Positions 21,388 through 28,744 of a DNA stretch of 28,744 nucleotides are shown one piece after another. Position 1 is the first letter of the stretch, and each line of letters starts with the position of its first letter. The translations under genes were made by a program, and so were the position numbers. The stretch spans positions 1 through 28,744 of the forward strand of contig JACMRO010000012.1 of assembly GCA_014376425.1 (NCBI GenBank), read 5' to 3'. This stretch comes from Rubritepida sp. GTDB lineage: Bacteria; Pseudomonadota; Alphaproteobacteria; Acetobacterales; Acetobacteraceae. The notes beneath the pieces are model-generated. The model saw only the letters and a list, made by a program, of their open reading frames with translations, had not been told where the DNA came from and did no database searches.

Positions 21388-23307
21388 CTACAGCGTGAAG
21401 CGCGTCCCCAGCAGCACGCTCCGCCCCGGCACCACATAGCCGCTGGTCGGCTCGAACCGCGAATTCCCCAGGTTCCGCCCTTCCAGGAACACCGCCACGC
21501 GCGGCATCACCTGGTAGGTCACCGTCACATTCGCCGTGGTGCCGCCCTTGGTGTTGGTCGCCCGGCTCGACCGGCCCAGATTGTCGTACACGAAATCCGG
21601 GCTGCGGCCGGTCAGCAGGATTTCCGGCGCGATGGTCAGCCCCGGCAGCGGCGTGACGCGGCCACTCAGCGCCAGCACATTCTCCGGCCGGCGCAGCAGC
21701 CTGCGGTCGGTCGTGCTGTCGAAGGCCCGGGTCAGGGTGTAGGCGGCGCGGACCTCGGCCCAGGGCGTCAGGCGCGCCGTCAGCCCCAGCTCCGCACCCT
21801 CGATATTCGCCCGAGCCACGTTGATGTTGGAGGTGAAGGCGGCGTTGCTGTTGATCAGGTCACGAAAGAAGCTGCGGAAATACGTGGCCGACGCGGTCAG
21901 CAGGCGCGGGTTGGCCAGGCCTGCCACGTCGATGTCGCCGCCCACCTCCCAGCTTGTGCTGCGCTCCGGCCGCAGGTCGGGGTTGCCGCGGAAGCCGCTG
22001 CCGGTGATGCCGAAGCGCTGGAACAGGCTGGGGGCGGCGAAGCCCGATCCCACCGCCGCCCGCAGCCGGGCGTTCAACTCGGGGATGGCGTAGACCGCGC
22101 CCAGTCGATAGGTCGGCGTAATGCCGAACCCCGTTGTGGCGTCGGCCCGCCCGCCGGCCGAGAGGTCGAGCCGCTCCAACACCCTGTATTGCAGATTGAG
22201 GAAGCCTGCCTGGCTGTCCTGCGACGCATTCACCGTGCTGCGGAACGGCGCGTTACCGGCAGCGGTGCGGGCCGTCTCCCGCGCGAAGGTGGCGCCGAAG
22301 CCCAGCGCGCCATCCGCCGCCCAGCCGCCGATATTGGGCAGCCGGACCTGGTTGCCCCACTCCACCACGGTGCGCTCGCCACGGTAGAGATCATCCGTCC
22401 GCGAGCTCGAAAACTGGTCGGGGAAGTTGACCGCCCGGCGCCGGTCGGCGCTGAAGCCCACCCGCAGCCCAGTGGTCCAGACGTCAAACAGCCGGGTCTC
22501 GGCACGCAGCTGCCCGGACCAGCGCCGGTCCTCGGCCGAGTAGTTCGGGTCATTGGCCAGGAACCGGTCCACACCGTAATTCGACTGCTGCCAGCGCAGC
22601 GTGCCCTCGATGCGCGTGCCCGGCATGGGCGTCCATCCCAGCCGCGCGGCGGTGGCGGCGCCGCGATAGCCATCGGCTTCGAAGCGGTGCGGCTGGATGC
22701 GGCGGGGGATGATGTCGAAGCCCTGGGTGGAGAGCGTCTGCGCGGTGAACAGGTAGTCGAACGCGCCCACCGTGCCGGCGACGCCGCCATCGGCGCGCAG
22801 CGTACTCTGGGTACCGCCGGCCACGCTGCCGAAGACCTCCGCCTGTTTATCCGCGGGCGCCCTGCGGGTGACGATGTTCACCACGCCGCCGATCGCGCTG
22901 CTGCCATACAGGCTGGATGCCGGGCCGCGCAGTACCTCGATGCGCTCGACTCCCGCCAGCAGCAGGGTGCCGAAGTTGAACGCGCCCGAGGGATCGGAGG
23001 CGTCATTGGCGGTGACGCCGTCGATCAGCACCTGCACGTGCCGGGAATTGGTGCCGCGAAGGAAGCCAGAGGTGAGGTTGCCGGGCCCGCCCTGCGGCAC
23101 GACCCGCAGCCCCGGCACGATCGCCAGGGCGTCGGCCAGGGTGCGGTAGCCGAATTCCTCGATGTCGGTTCGGGTAATGGTGGTGGTCGCTGCCGGTACG
23201 CGGTCCACCGCAGTGGGGATCCGGGTGCCGGTGACGATGGTGTCGGGGATCGCCTGCTGGGCTGCGACTGGGCTGGTCAGCAGGGTGAGAAGGATGAAAC
23301 GACGCAT
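21388..23307 (-). CDS. TonB-dependent receptor, BtuB-like (cobalamin uptake)
   Basis: This outer-membrane receptor of 639 residues imports vitamin B12, a role inferred from the riboswitch in its leader. The signal peptide is MRRFILLTLLTSPVAAQQ; a TonB-box-like AIPDTIVTGTRIP follows. The plug domain (residues 30-150) contains RTLADALAIVPGLRVVPQGG, RGTNSRHVQVLIDGVTAND, VERIEVLRGPASSLYGSSA and IGGVVNIVTRRAP. The remainder is a 22-strand barrel (LRPERSTSWEVGGDID, TASATYFRSFFRDLI) ending in LLGTRFTL with an aromatic-position C-terminus. GGAG lies 8 nt before the ATG at 23307. The longer in-frame ORF to 23463 reads through untranslated leader. Siderophore transport is excluded mainly by the riboswitch and by the size. 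Confidence 0.93.
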   Translation of the reverse strand: MRRFILLTLLTSPVAAQQAIPDTIVTGTRIPTAVDRVPAATTTITRTDIEEFGYRTLADALAIVPGLRVVPQGGPGNLTSGFLRGTNSRHVQVLIDGVTANDASDPSGAFNFGTLLLAGVERIEVLRGPASSLYGSSAIGGVVNIVTRRAPADKQAEVFGSVAGGTQSTLRADGGVAGTVGAFDYLFTAQTLSTQGFDIIPRRIQPHRFEADGYRGAATAARLGWTPMPGTRIEGTLRWQQSNYGVDRFLANDPNYSAEDRRWSGQLRAETRLFDVWTTGLRVGFSADRRRAVNFPDQFSSSRTDDLYRGERTVVEWGNQVRLPNIGGWAADGALGFGATFARETARTAAGNAPFRSTVNASQDSQAGFLNLQYRVLERLDLSAGGRADATTGFGITPTYRLGAVYAIPELNARLRAAVGSGFAAPSLFQRFGITGSGFRGNPDLRPERSTSWEVGGDIDVAGLANPRLLTASATYFRSFFRDLINSNAAFTSNINVARANIEGAELGLTARLTPWAEVRAAYTLTRAFDSTTDRRLLRRPENVLALSGRVTPLPGLTIAPEILLTGRSPDFVYDNLGRSSRATNTKGGTTANVTVTYQVMPRVAVFLEGRNLGNSRFEPTSGYVVPGRSVLLGTRFTL

Positions 23308-23490
23308 GGTGTAGGCTCCGAGCAGGCGATTCCACCACGCCCGGAATGGGCGCGACGGCTCGACGACCGCAAGCGGCCATCGATGGCTCGTCAAACCCGC
23401 AAACGAAGCAGCGCATGCCCAGGGGGAAACCCTGCACGCGCGTGTTCCGTGGCACCGGTGCACCCCGCCCGGTACGCGCGAGACAACTCT

Positions 23491-23668
23491 GCGAAGGCCG
23501 GTCTCCTGACTCGTGGAGTGGGGCCTGGCCCCTGATCGCCCCGCCTTCTCGGAACCCGTGGCTCCAATGGCGTGTGGGGCGATCGCTCCACCTACAGTTG
23601 CGGGGGCAGCCGCGGCACGGGGTTTCCCCCTTCCCGCATTCCCGTTTCAACCCTTTCGGGTCACCTTT
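23491..23668 (-). ncRNA. Cobalamin riboswitch controlling the TonB receptor
   Basis: The minus strand carries the hallmark aptamer core GCTGCCCCCGCAACTGT (complement at 23594-23610). It is preceded by GGTGACCCGAAAGGGTTGAAA and GGGAAGGGGGAAACCCCGTG, and followed by a variant B12 box (TTGGAGCCAC), GGGTTCCGAGAAGGCGGGG and the 3' element GAGTCAGGAGACCGGCC. Adenosyl- or methylcobalamin binding should repress the downstream receptor. About 180 nt separate it from the ATG. No T-rich terminator is seen there, so control is probably at translation initiation. Confidence 0.93.
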
Positions 23669-23896
23669 GCATCCTGGGCCATTAGCATCGGGTGCCGGAG
23701 GCGGACAGCCCCTGCACCGCCGTCATGCGGCATTGCGCGGCAGGGCCAAGAAGATTTGCAACCCAGGGCGCGCTTTCATCGTTGCTTCATCGTCCTGGCA
23801 TTATTCAGGCTCCGGCGCTGCATCCCACCCGCAGCGTCGGTCTCTCCCGGACACGCCAGCTCCCCATTGCCTCGGGGTTCTTGCCGGCGAAACTGC

Positions 23897-23959
23897 ACGG
23901 GGGTGGCGGCCCTGTCTCCCTTCCCCCCCCAAAGGGTAACCGCCCCCGTTTCTTTTTTT
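23897..23959 (+). terminator. Strong intrinsic terminator with no upstream gene
   Basis: ACGGGGGTGG (23897-23906) pairs with CCGCCCCCGT (23940-23949) through 10 bp with one G-U pair. An inner CCCTT/AAGGG can extend the fold, and TTCTTTTTTT follows (23950-23959). On the plus strand no gene lies between 21340 and this site, since the TonB receptor and its riboswitch run the other way. It therefore either ends a small RNA or acts as an attenuator 22 bp ahead of the amidase operon. The rest of 23669-23896 shows no credible ORF. Confidence 0.7.
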
Positions 23960-23981
23960 CCATCGCGTGTATCCTGCGCTA

Positions 23982-24158
23982 ATGGATGACAGAACCGCCG
24001 AAATCCTTGCACTGAACGCGGGCCTGGCGCGCGCCTGGGCGAACCACCGTGCCGATGTGCTGGCCGCGCTTTCCAGCCTGGAAGCGCATCGTGACAACCT
24101 GCCGCGCAGCCGCGACCCGGCGCTTGAGCCCGTCCCGCCCTACAGCCTGAAGCGCTGA
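23982..24158 (+). CDS. Small GatC/AtzG-like protein preceding amidase
   Basis: This 58-residue ORF ends 3 bp before the amidase start. One helical segment (ILALNAGLARAWANHRADVLAALSS is partly visible as two turns of Ala/Leu heptads) is followed by an extended acidic tail, DPALEPVPPYSLKR. That is the general layout of GatC-like accessory subunits (AtzG, DUF4089), which wrap around their amidase partner. Identity is inferred from size, position and the 'EPxxxY' tail, not from a firm motif match. The ATG is preceded by no Shine-Dalgarno, but TATCCT at 23970-23975 lies 6 nt upstream, as in leaderless transcripts. Confidence 0.55.
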   Translation: MDDRTAEILALNAGLARAWANHRADVLAALSSLEAHRDNLPRSRDPALEPVPPYSLKR

Positions 24159-24161
24159 GCC

Positions 24162-25499
24162 ATGAAACCGCATCAGCTGACCCTGGCCCAGGCCTCCAGC
24201 GCCATCGCCGCCCGCCGGCTCAGCCCCACCGAATTGCTGGACGACTGCCTGGCCAGGCTGGACGCGTTGAACCCGGCGCTGGACTGCGCCATCCGGGTGA
24301 TGGCGGATGAAGCCCGGGCCGCGGCCCGGGCGCTGGACGATGAGACGCCACGCGGCCCGCTGCACGGCATCCCCGTCGGCATCAAGGACATCATCGACAT
24401 CGCGGGCCTGCCGACCACCTGCCACTCGGCGCAGCGGCTGGGCCATGTCGCTTCGGCGGATGCGGCGGTCGTGGGGCGGCTGCGCTCGGCCGGGGCGGTG
24501 TTCCCGGCCAAGCTGGCGACGCATGAATTCGCCATCGGCGGCCCGGCCTTCGATCTACCGTTTCCGCCCGCGCGCAATCCGTGGAATCGCGACCATCATC
24601 CTGGCGGCTCCTCCTCCGGCTCAGGCGCGGCCGTCGCCGCGCGGATCTTCCCCGCCGCGCTCGGCACCGACACCGGTGGCAGCGTTCGTCACCCTGCCAG
24701 CCATTGCGGCCTGGTCGGCCTGAAGCCGACCTACGGGCTGGTGCCGCGCGACGGTGTGTTTCCGCTCGCCTTCTCGCTCGACCATGTCGGGCCGCTGACC
24801 CGCACGGTGGAGGATTGTGCCCTCATCCTCGGCGTGATGGCGGGTGACGACTACACCGGCGCCCTCAACCACGGGCTGCGCGGGCTGACAATCGGCTACG
24901 TCCGCCACTTCCATGAAATTGACCAGCCGGCCGATCCGGAGATGGCCGCCGCGCTGGATGAGGCCGCCCGCCTGCTGGCGGCCGAGGGCGCCATCCTGCG
25001 CGACATCATCCTGCCGCCGCTGGCGCAATTCGCTGCCGTCAACCGCACCATCCTCTATGCCGAGGCAGGCGCCGTGCACGAGCATTGGCTGCGCGAGGCG
25101 CCGGAGAAATACGCCGCGATCACCCGCCGCCGCCTGCTGCCCAGCATGTTCGTCACCGCGCGCGATCACGTGCAGGCACAGCGGCGGCGCGGCGAGATGC
25201 TGGCCGCGGTGCGCGAGGCGTTCACCACGGTCGACATCCTGCTGACCGCCAGCAGCATGGACCCGGCTTGCCGGATCGACGACGCCGACGCGGTGGAACG
25301 CACCTATCCGCGCCAGGCCCGCACCCCCTTCAACGTCACTGGCCACCCGGCGCTGACGATCATGAGCGGGCTGCACAGCAGCGGCTTGCCGCTCAGCCTG
25401 CAGCTGGTGGCGCCCGCCTTCGCCGAGGAGCGGCTGCTGCAGGCGGCGGCCGGCTACGAACGCGCGTCCGGCTGGAAGGACCGCGCGCCGCCGCTGTGA
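24162..25499 (+). CDS. Amidase signature family protein
   Basis: This 445-residue cytoplasmic amidase has the full Ser-cisSer-Lys triad: K75 (PVGIKDIIDIAG), S150 (HPGGSSSGSGAAVAA) and S174 (LGTDTGGSVRHPASHCGLVG). HGIPVGIKD, GLKPTYGLVPRDGVFPLAFS and LDHVGPLTRTVEDCALIL follow family order. It hydrolyses a carbon-nitrogen amide of unknown substrate. GatA itself is unlikely because the expected GatB is absent. The small upstream ORF suggests a two-subunit enzyme of the AtzE/AtzG type, but substrate residues cannot be read. The downstream ATG overlaps the stop by 1 nt (TGATG), showing tight coupling to the phosphorylase gene. Confidence 0.92.
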   Translation: MKPHQLTLAQASSAIAARRLSPTELLDDCLARLDALNPALDCAIRVMADEARAAARALDDETPRGPLHGIPVGIKDIIDIAGLPTTCHSAQRLGHVASADAAVVGRLRSAGAVFPAKLATHEFAIGGPAFDLPFPPARNPWNRDHHPGGSSSGSGAAVAARIFPAALGTDTGGSVRHPASHCGLVGLKPTYGLVPRDGVFPLAFSLDHVGPLTRTVEDCALILGVMAGDDYTGALNHGLRGLTIGYVRHFHEIDQPADPEMAAALDEAARLLAAEGAILRDIILPPLAQFAAVNRTILYAEAGAVHEHWLREAPEKYAAITRRRLLPSMFVTARDHVQAQRRRGEMLAAVREAFTTVDILLTASSMDPACRIDDADAVERTYPRQARTPFNVTGHPALTIMSGLHSSGLPLSLQLVAPAFAEERLLQAAAGYERASGWKDRAPPL

Positions 25500-26143
25500 T
25501 GCTGGTGGTGGTGGGCTTCTCGGCCGAGGCGGCGCTGCTGCCGGCGGGCACGCCGCATCTGGTGGCGGCGGCCGACCCGGCGCGGCTGGCGCGGCTACTG
25601 GCCGCAATGCCGCGCCCGACCGCCATCCTCAGCCTGGGCATCGCTGGCGGGCTGGACCCGGCGCTGCGGCCGGGCGCGCTGGTGGTGGCCCGCCAAGTGA
25701 TCGCGGAGCGCGCGTGGCCGGCCGACGCGGCCTGGAGCGGGGCGCTGCTGGAAGCGACCGGCGCGCTGCATGCCGACATCGCCGGCGCCGACTGCGTCAT
25801 CGCCACGCCGGCCGCCAAGGCCGCGCTGTGGGCCGCAACCGGCGCTGCCGCCGTCGACATGGAAAGCGCCGCCATTGCGCGACTCTGCAGCCCCCTGGGC
25901 GTCCCTTTCGCGGTGCTGCGCGCGGTGGCCGACACTGCCGGGGAAGCACTGCCACCAGCCGCCGCCATGGGGCTGGACGCGGCCGGCAACCCCGCCCCCT
26001 GGCGCGTCATTCGCGCGTTGCTGCGCCGGCCGCAGGACCTGCCGGGGCTGATCCGCATGGCGCTGCGCAGCCGCGCCGCCCTCTCCGCGCTGGTACCGCA
26101 TTGTTCGGCCGGAGCCGCAGCATTCCGCCCGCCGCTGGCCTAG
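25499..26143 (+). CDS. Nucleoside phosphorylase-family protein, HpnG-like
   Basis: This 214-residue protein is a PNP/UDP-family phosphorylase fold. VVVGFSAEAALLP starts the core strand; ILSLGIAGGLDPALRPGALVV is the phosphate/base region; AAVDMESAAIARL carries the Met-Glu pair that binds ribose; and PFAVLRAVADTAGEALPPAA holds the catalytic-site Asp. The run GIAGGLDPALRPG together with ALPPAA is characteristic of HpnG, the hopanoid-associated phosphorylase that removes adenine from adenosylhopane. Here it is outside an hpn cluster and inside an amidase-regulator-MFS run, so a nucleosidase for another purine-like substrate remains possible. The start is ATG 25499, overlapping the amidase stop. 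Confidence 0.85.
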   Translation: MLVVVGFSAEAALLPAGTPHLVAAADPARLARLLAAMPRPTAILSLGIAGGLDPALRPGALVVARQVIAERAWPADAAWSGALLEATGALHADIAGADCVIATPAAKAALWAATGAAAVDMESAAIARLCSPLGVPFAVLRAVADTAGEALPPAAAMGLDAAGNPAPWRVIRALLRRPQDLPGLIRMALRSRAALSALVPHCSAGAAAFRPPLA

Positions 26144-26153
26144 TCTGCCTCGC

Positions 26154-26822
26154 ATGACCGGTTTCGCCGCCACCGCCGCCCTGCTGGCCGACCCGGCTCG
26201 CGCCGCCATGCTCTCCGCCCTGTTGCCGGGCGAGGCGCTGACCGCAGGGGAGCTGGCACGCGTCGCCGGCATCACCCCGTCCACCGCGAGCGAACACCTG
26301 GCCCGGCTGGTCGATGGCCAGCTGCTGCTGCTGCACCGTCAGGGCCGACACCACTACTTCCGCCTGGCCGGCGAGGAGGTGGCGAGCATGCTGGAAGTGC
26401 TGGGCGGCCTGCAGGCCCGGAACGGCCGGGCCGCCTGGCCGCATGGCGAGGCCTTCCGCACCGCCCGGCTGTGCTGGAACCACGTCGCCGGCCGCCTGGG
26501 CGTGGCGCTGCATGAGCGGCTGACGGCACGGGCATGGATCGCACCCGCCCCCGGCGGTTGGCAGGCCACGGCCGAGGGCACCGCCGGGCTGGCCGCGCTG
26601 GGCGTGACCGGGGCCGGTGAATGCCGCGACTGCATGGACTGGTCGGAGCGGCGGCCGCATCTGGCCGGCGCGTTGGGCACCGCGATGGCCAGCGCCTTCC
26701 AGGCGGGCGGCTGGCTACGCCGACCGACGCCGCGCGCCGACAACCCGCTGGACCGCCGCCGCCTTACCCTTTCGCCCGAAGGCGCGCGGCAGCTGCGTGA
26801 GACGCTGGGCGTGGCGCTCTGA
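26154..26822 (+). CDS. ArsR-type winged-helix transcriptional regulator with C-terminal domain
   Basis: This 222-residue cytoplasmic DNA-binding protein has an N-terminal ArsR/SmtB winged helix: FAATAALLADPARAAMLSALL, LTAGELARVAGITPSTASEHLARLVDG (recognition helix) and LLLLHRQGRHHYFRLA (wing). The extra about 130 residues include GECRDCMDWSERRPHLAGALG, a known extension in this subfamily with two close cysteines, and end in a DNA-binding-like LTLSPEGARQLRETLG. The cysteines could sense metal or redox state but no classical metal site is seen. It starts 10 bp after the phosphorylase and ends 14 bp before an MFS gene, a pairing typical of a local efflux regulator. Confidence 0.93.
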   Translation: MTGFAATAALLADPARAAMLSALLPGEALTAGELARVAGITPSTASEHLARLVDGQLLLLHRQGRHHYFRLAGEEVASMLEVLGGLQARNGRAAWPHGEAFRTARLCWNHVAGRLGVALHERLTARAWIAPAPGGWQATAEGTAGLAALGVTGAGECRDCMDWSERRPHLAGALGTAMASAFQAGGWLRRPTPRADNPLDRRRLTLSPEGARQLRETLGVAL

Positions 26823-26836
26823 ACGCCACCCGCATC

Positions 26837-28039
26837 ATGTGGCTGGCGGCCGGGATGACCGGGCTGTCGCAGCTGCACCGCGCCAGCCTCAGCGCGCTGG
26901 GCCCCGACATCGCGGCTGAACTGGGCATGGCGCCGGCCGCACTGGGGGCGGTGGGCAGCGCCTTTTTCGTGGCGCTGCTGGTGGCGCAGGTGCCGGTGGG
27001 CATCGCGCTGGACCGGATCGGGCCGCGCCGGCTGGTCGCCGGCCTGTCGGTGCTGGCCTTCTGCGGCGCGATCGCCGAAGCGTCGGCGCAGGATGCCACG
27101 CAGCTGTGGCTGGCACGATTCCTGGTCGGCCTGGGCTGCTCCGCCAGCTTCATGTCGGCGGTGGTGCTGAGCGCCAGGTGGCAGCGCGGCGCGGCCGCGA
27201 CGACCATGCTGACCCGCACCTTCGCGCTGGCCCAGGGCGGCCTGTTGCTGGCCGGCGCGCCGCTGGCGCTGCTGGCGCTGTGGCTGGGGTGGCGCGGCGC
27301 GATGCTGTGCACTGCGGGGCTGATGGCGGCGATGGCCGTGCTGTGGTGGTGGGGCGTGCGCGATGCGCCGGCCCCCATCGACCGCGCGCCGGAGTCGTTG
27401 TGGGCGGCGCTGCGCGGCCAGATCACCGTCTGGGCCACGCCCGGGCTGCCGCGGTTGCTGGTGATGCACCTGGTGGCCTATGCGGCGATGGCCACCGTGG
27501 TCGCCGTCTGGGCCGCGCCTTACCTGGCCGATGTGCATGGGCTGGGCGCGGCGCTGCGCGGCCAGGCGCTGCTGGCCATGGTGCTGGGCCTGCCGGCAGG
27601 GCTGCTGGCGATGCCCTGGATCGTGCGCCTGGCCGGGTCACGCCCGCGCGCCGTGGTCGGCGGCGCGCTGGCCACTGCGGCCTGCCTGGCCGCGCTGGCG
27701 CTGCTGCCTGGCCTGCCGTTATGGGGCGCCGTCGCCCTGTTGACCGGATTGTGTCTGACCAGCGGCTACCCGGTGTTGGTGGTGGCCGAGAATCGCGACC
27801 TGTTCCCCGACCACATGGCCGGCCGCGCGGCCACGACGCTCAATCTGGCGCAGGTGCTGGGCAGCGCCGCGCTACCCCTGCTGGTCGGCGCCATAGTGGG
27901 CGCCTGGCCGGAGGTTGCGGGGGTGCGGCCGGAGGCGGCGTACCGGGCCGGCTTCGGCGCCCTGGCGCTCGCGCTCTGCCTGGGTGCGGCGGGTTACGCC
28001 TGGCTGCCGCGGGCGGCACGAACCAGTCCCGGCTCTTGA
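26837..28039 (+). CDS. MFS transporter
   Basis: This 400-residue inner-membrane transporter has about 12 hydrophobic helices. The first loop carries the motif-A-like DRIGPRRLVAGLSVLAF after helix 2, and the helix 4-5 region has LWLARFLVGLGCSASFMSAVV. A cytoplasmic middle segment, RDAPAPIDRAPESLWAALRG, separates the halves. The start ATG at 26837 lies 14 bp after the regulator stop; the first helix begins almost at once (MWLAAGMTGLSQLHRAS), which is short for an MFS N-terminus, so an upstream non-ATG start inside the regulator gene is conceivable. The substrate is unknown; direction (uptake or export) is not shown. It closes the five-gene run from 23982. Confidence 0.93.
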   Translation: MWLAAGMTGLSQLHRASLSALGPDIAAELGMAPAALGAVGSAFFVALLVAQVPVGIALDRIGPRRLVAGLSVLAFCGAIAEASAQDATQLWLARFLVGLGCSASFMSAVVLSARWQRGAAATTMLTRTFALAQGGLLLAGAPLALLALWLGWRGAMLCTAGLMAAMAVLWWWGVRDAPAPIDRAPESLWAALRGQITVWATPGLPRLLVMHLVAYAAMATVVAVWAAPYLADVHGLGAALRGQALLAMVLGLPAGLLAMPWIVRLAGSRPRAVVGGALATAACLAALALLPGLPLWGAVALLTGLCLTSGYPVLVVAENRDLFPDHMAGRAATTLNLAQVLGSAALPLLVGAIVGAWPEVAGVRPEAAYRAGFGALALALCLGAAGYAWLPRAARTSPGS

Positions 28040-28093
28040 CACCCAGGGTTCGTCCTGGCTGCTGTCGCCACCATCGTGGGGCGCGGGGTCGGC

Positions 28094-28744
28094 ATGTCGG
28101 AATGCTATCTCATCCTGGCTACCGGGCACCCGCGGTATCTGGAGATGGCGCGGAACCTCGCGGCGTCGCTGCGGGTCATGGACGGCACGCGGCGCATCTG
28201 CATCGTCCTGGATGGCGCCGGCACCCTGCAGGGCGGCGACCATGCGCTGTTCGACGATGTGGCGCGCCTGGAGGATGACGCCCGGTATCCCGGCTTCATG
28301 AAGAAAATCCAGCTCTACGGGCTGACGCCCTACCAGCATTCCATGTTCGTCGATGCCGATTGCCTGCTGGTGAAGCGCGATGCCGAGCGCTACTGGGCCG
28401 AAGCCCGCACGGTGCCCTTCGCCATCACCGGCGGCCGCAGCACGTCCGGCGATTGGAAGGGCGCGGACGTCGCGGCATTGTTGCGGCAGGAGGGCGCGCC
28501 CTACCTGGTCCAGATGAATTCCGGGGTATTCTGTTTCGACCAGTCGCCGCAGGCCCGGTAGTTTTTTGAGGGCGTGAACGATTTCTACCTGCGGCGGCGC
28601 GAGCATCTGGGCGTCGGGCTGCATCGCGGCGTGCCGACGCAGACGGACGAGATCTATATCGGCCTCTGGATGGGCATGTCGGGCATGGATGCCGTCCCCG
28701 GCCCGGCGGGCGAGGATTCCTGGATGGTGTCGACCTGGCGCGCC
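28094..28744 (+). pseudogene. Nucleotide-sugar-transferase-like gene with in-frame TAG, 3' truncated
   Basis: The frame encodes MSECYLILATGHPRYLEMAR at the start and FVDADCLLVKRDAE in the middle (a DxD-type metal site as in GT-A glycosyltransferases), with GVPTQTDEIYIGLWMG near the window end. A TAG at 28559-28561 interrupts it after residue 155 (SPQAR). The same frame then continues without any shift as FFEGVNDFYLRRREHLG to the last base with normal codon use. A single substitution (for example GAG or AAG to TAG) would explain it. Glycosyltransferase family membership is likely but not precise. Possible readings are a nonsense mutation, a base-calling error or a true short protein. The start ATG 28094 is 54 bp after the MFS gene. 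Confidence 0.75.

Noticed and set aside
23513..23989. Plus-strand ORF of 158 codons
   Set aside because: It covers the antisense of the cobalamin riboswitch and a terminator; no coding signal.

Overview
This is a GC-rich window whose third codon positions are almost all G or C. The gene content fits an alphaproteobacterium, most likely Acetobacteraceae or another Rhodospirillales. Supporting markers are two Bug-type (tripartite tricarboxylate) binding proteins, a phasin, a ClpS-ClpA pair of alphaproteobacterial type, an HpnG-like hopanoid phosphorylase, a fused malic enzyme/phosphotransacetylase and a DUF3140 protein. No rRNA, tRNA, CRISPR array, phage gene or complete insertion sequence was seen. 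The assignment rests on remembered family features, not on a search.

Layout. 1-4453: the end of a Bug binding protein, a 14-bp minisatellite, an amine-oxidase-like flavoprotein (-), a metal-dependent PLP aldolase of the D-threonine/3-hydroxyaspartate aldolase type (+), and a D-Ala-D-Ala carboxypeptidase (-) whose frame lacks a stop and runs antisense through the aldolase. 4454-8246: a phasin with its own promoter and terminator, then clpS and clpA. 8247-8735: a base-composition island with one small unknown ORF. 8736-12133: a YbaL-type cation/proton antiporter, a second Bug protein and a GST. 12134-16164 (-): a ring-opening amidohydrolase of cyanuric acid hydrolase type, a methyltransferase and glutamine-dependent NAD synthetase, in one tight transcription unit. 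16313-19977 (+): DUF3140 protein, malic enzyme, a small conserved protein and an L,D-transpeptidase-like protein, with the last three overlapping. 20022-21340: a YggS-like PLP protein (-) diverges from a ThiE-like protein (+) across an imperfect palindrome. 21388-23668 (-): a BtuB-like TonB receptor under a clear cobalamin riboswitch. 23897-28039 (+): an orphan intrinsic terminator, then a five-gene run (GatC/AtzG-like small protein, amidase, HpnG-like phosphorylase, ArsR-type regulator, MFS transporter). 28094-end: a nucleotide-sugar-transferase-like gene with an in-frame TAG.

How the genes may work together. ClpS hands N-degron substrates to ClpA. The cobalamin riboswitch should shut off the B12 receptor when B12 is plentiful. 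The cyanurate-hydrolase-like enzyme and the amidase with its small partner both belong to classes used in s-triazine or barbiturate ring nitrogen catabolism, but they lie about 8 kb apart on opposite strands, so a shared pathway is only inferred. The least expected items are the carboxypeptidase frame without a stop, the repeat-expanded loop in the amidohydrolase, the terminator with no upstream gene, and the nonsense codon in the last gene.
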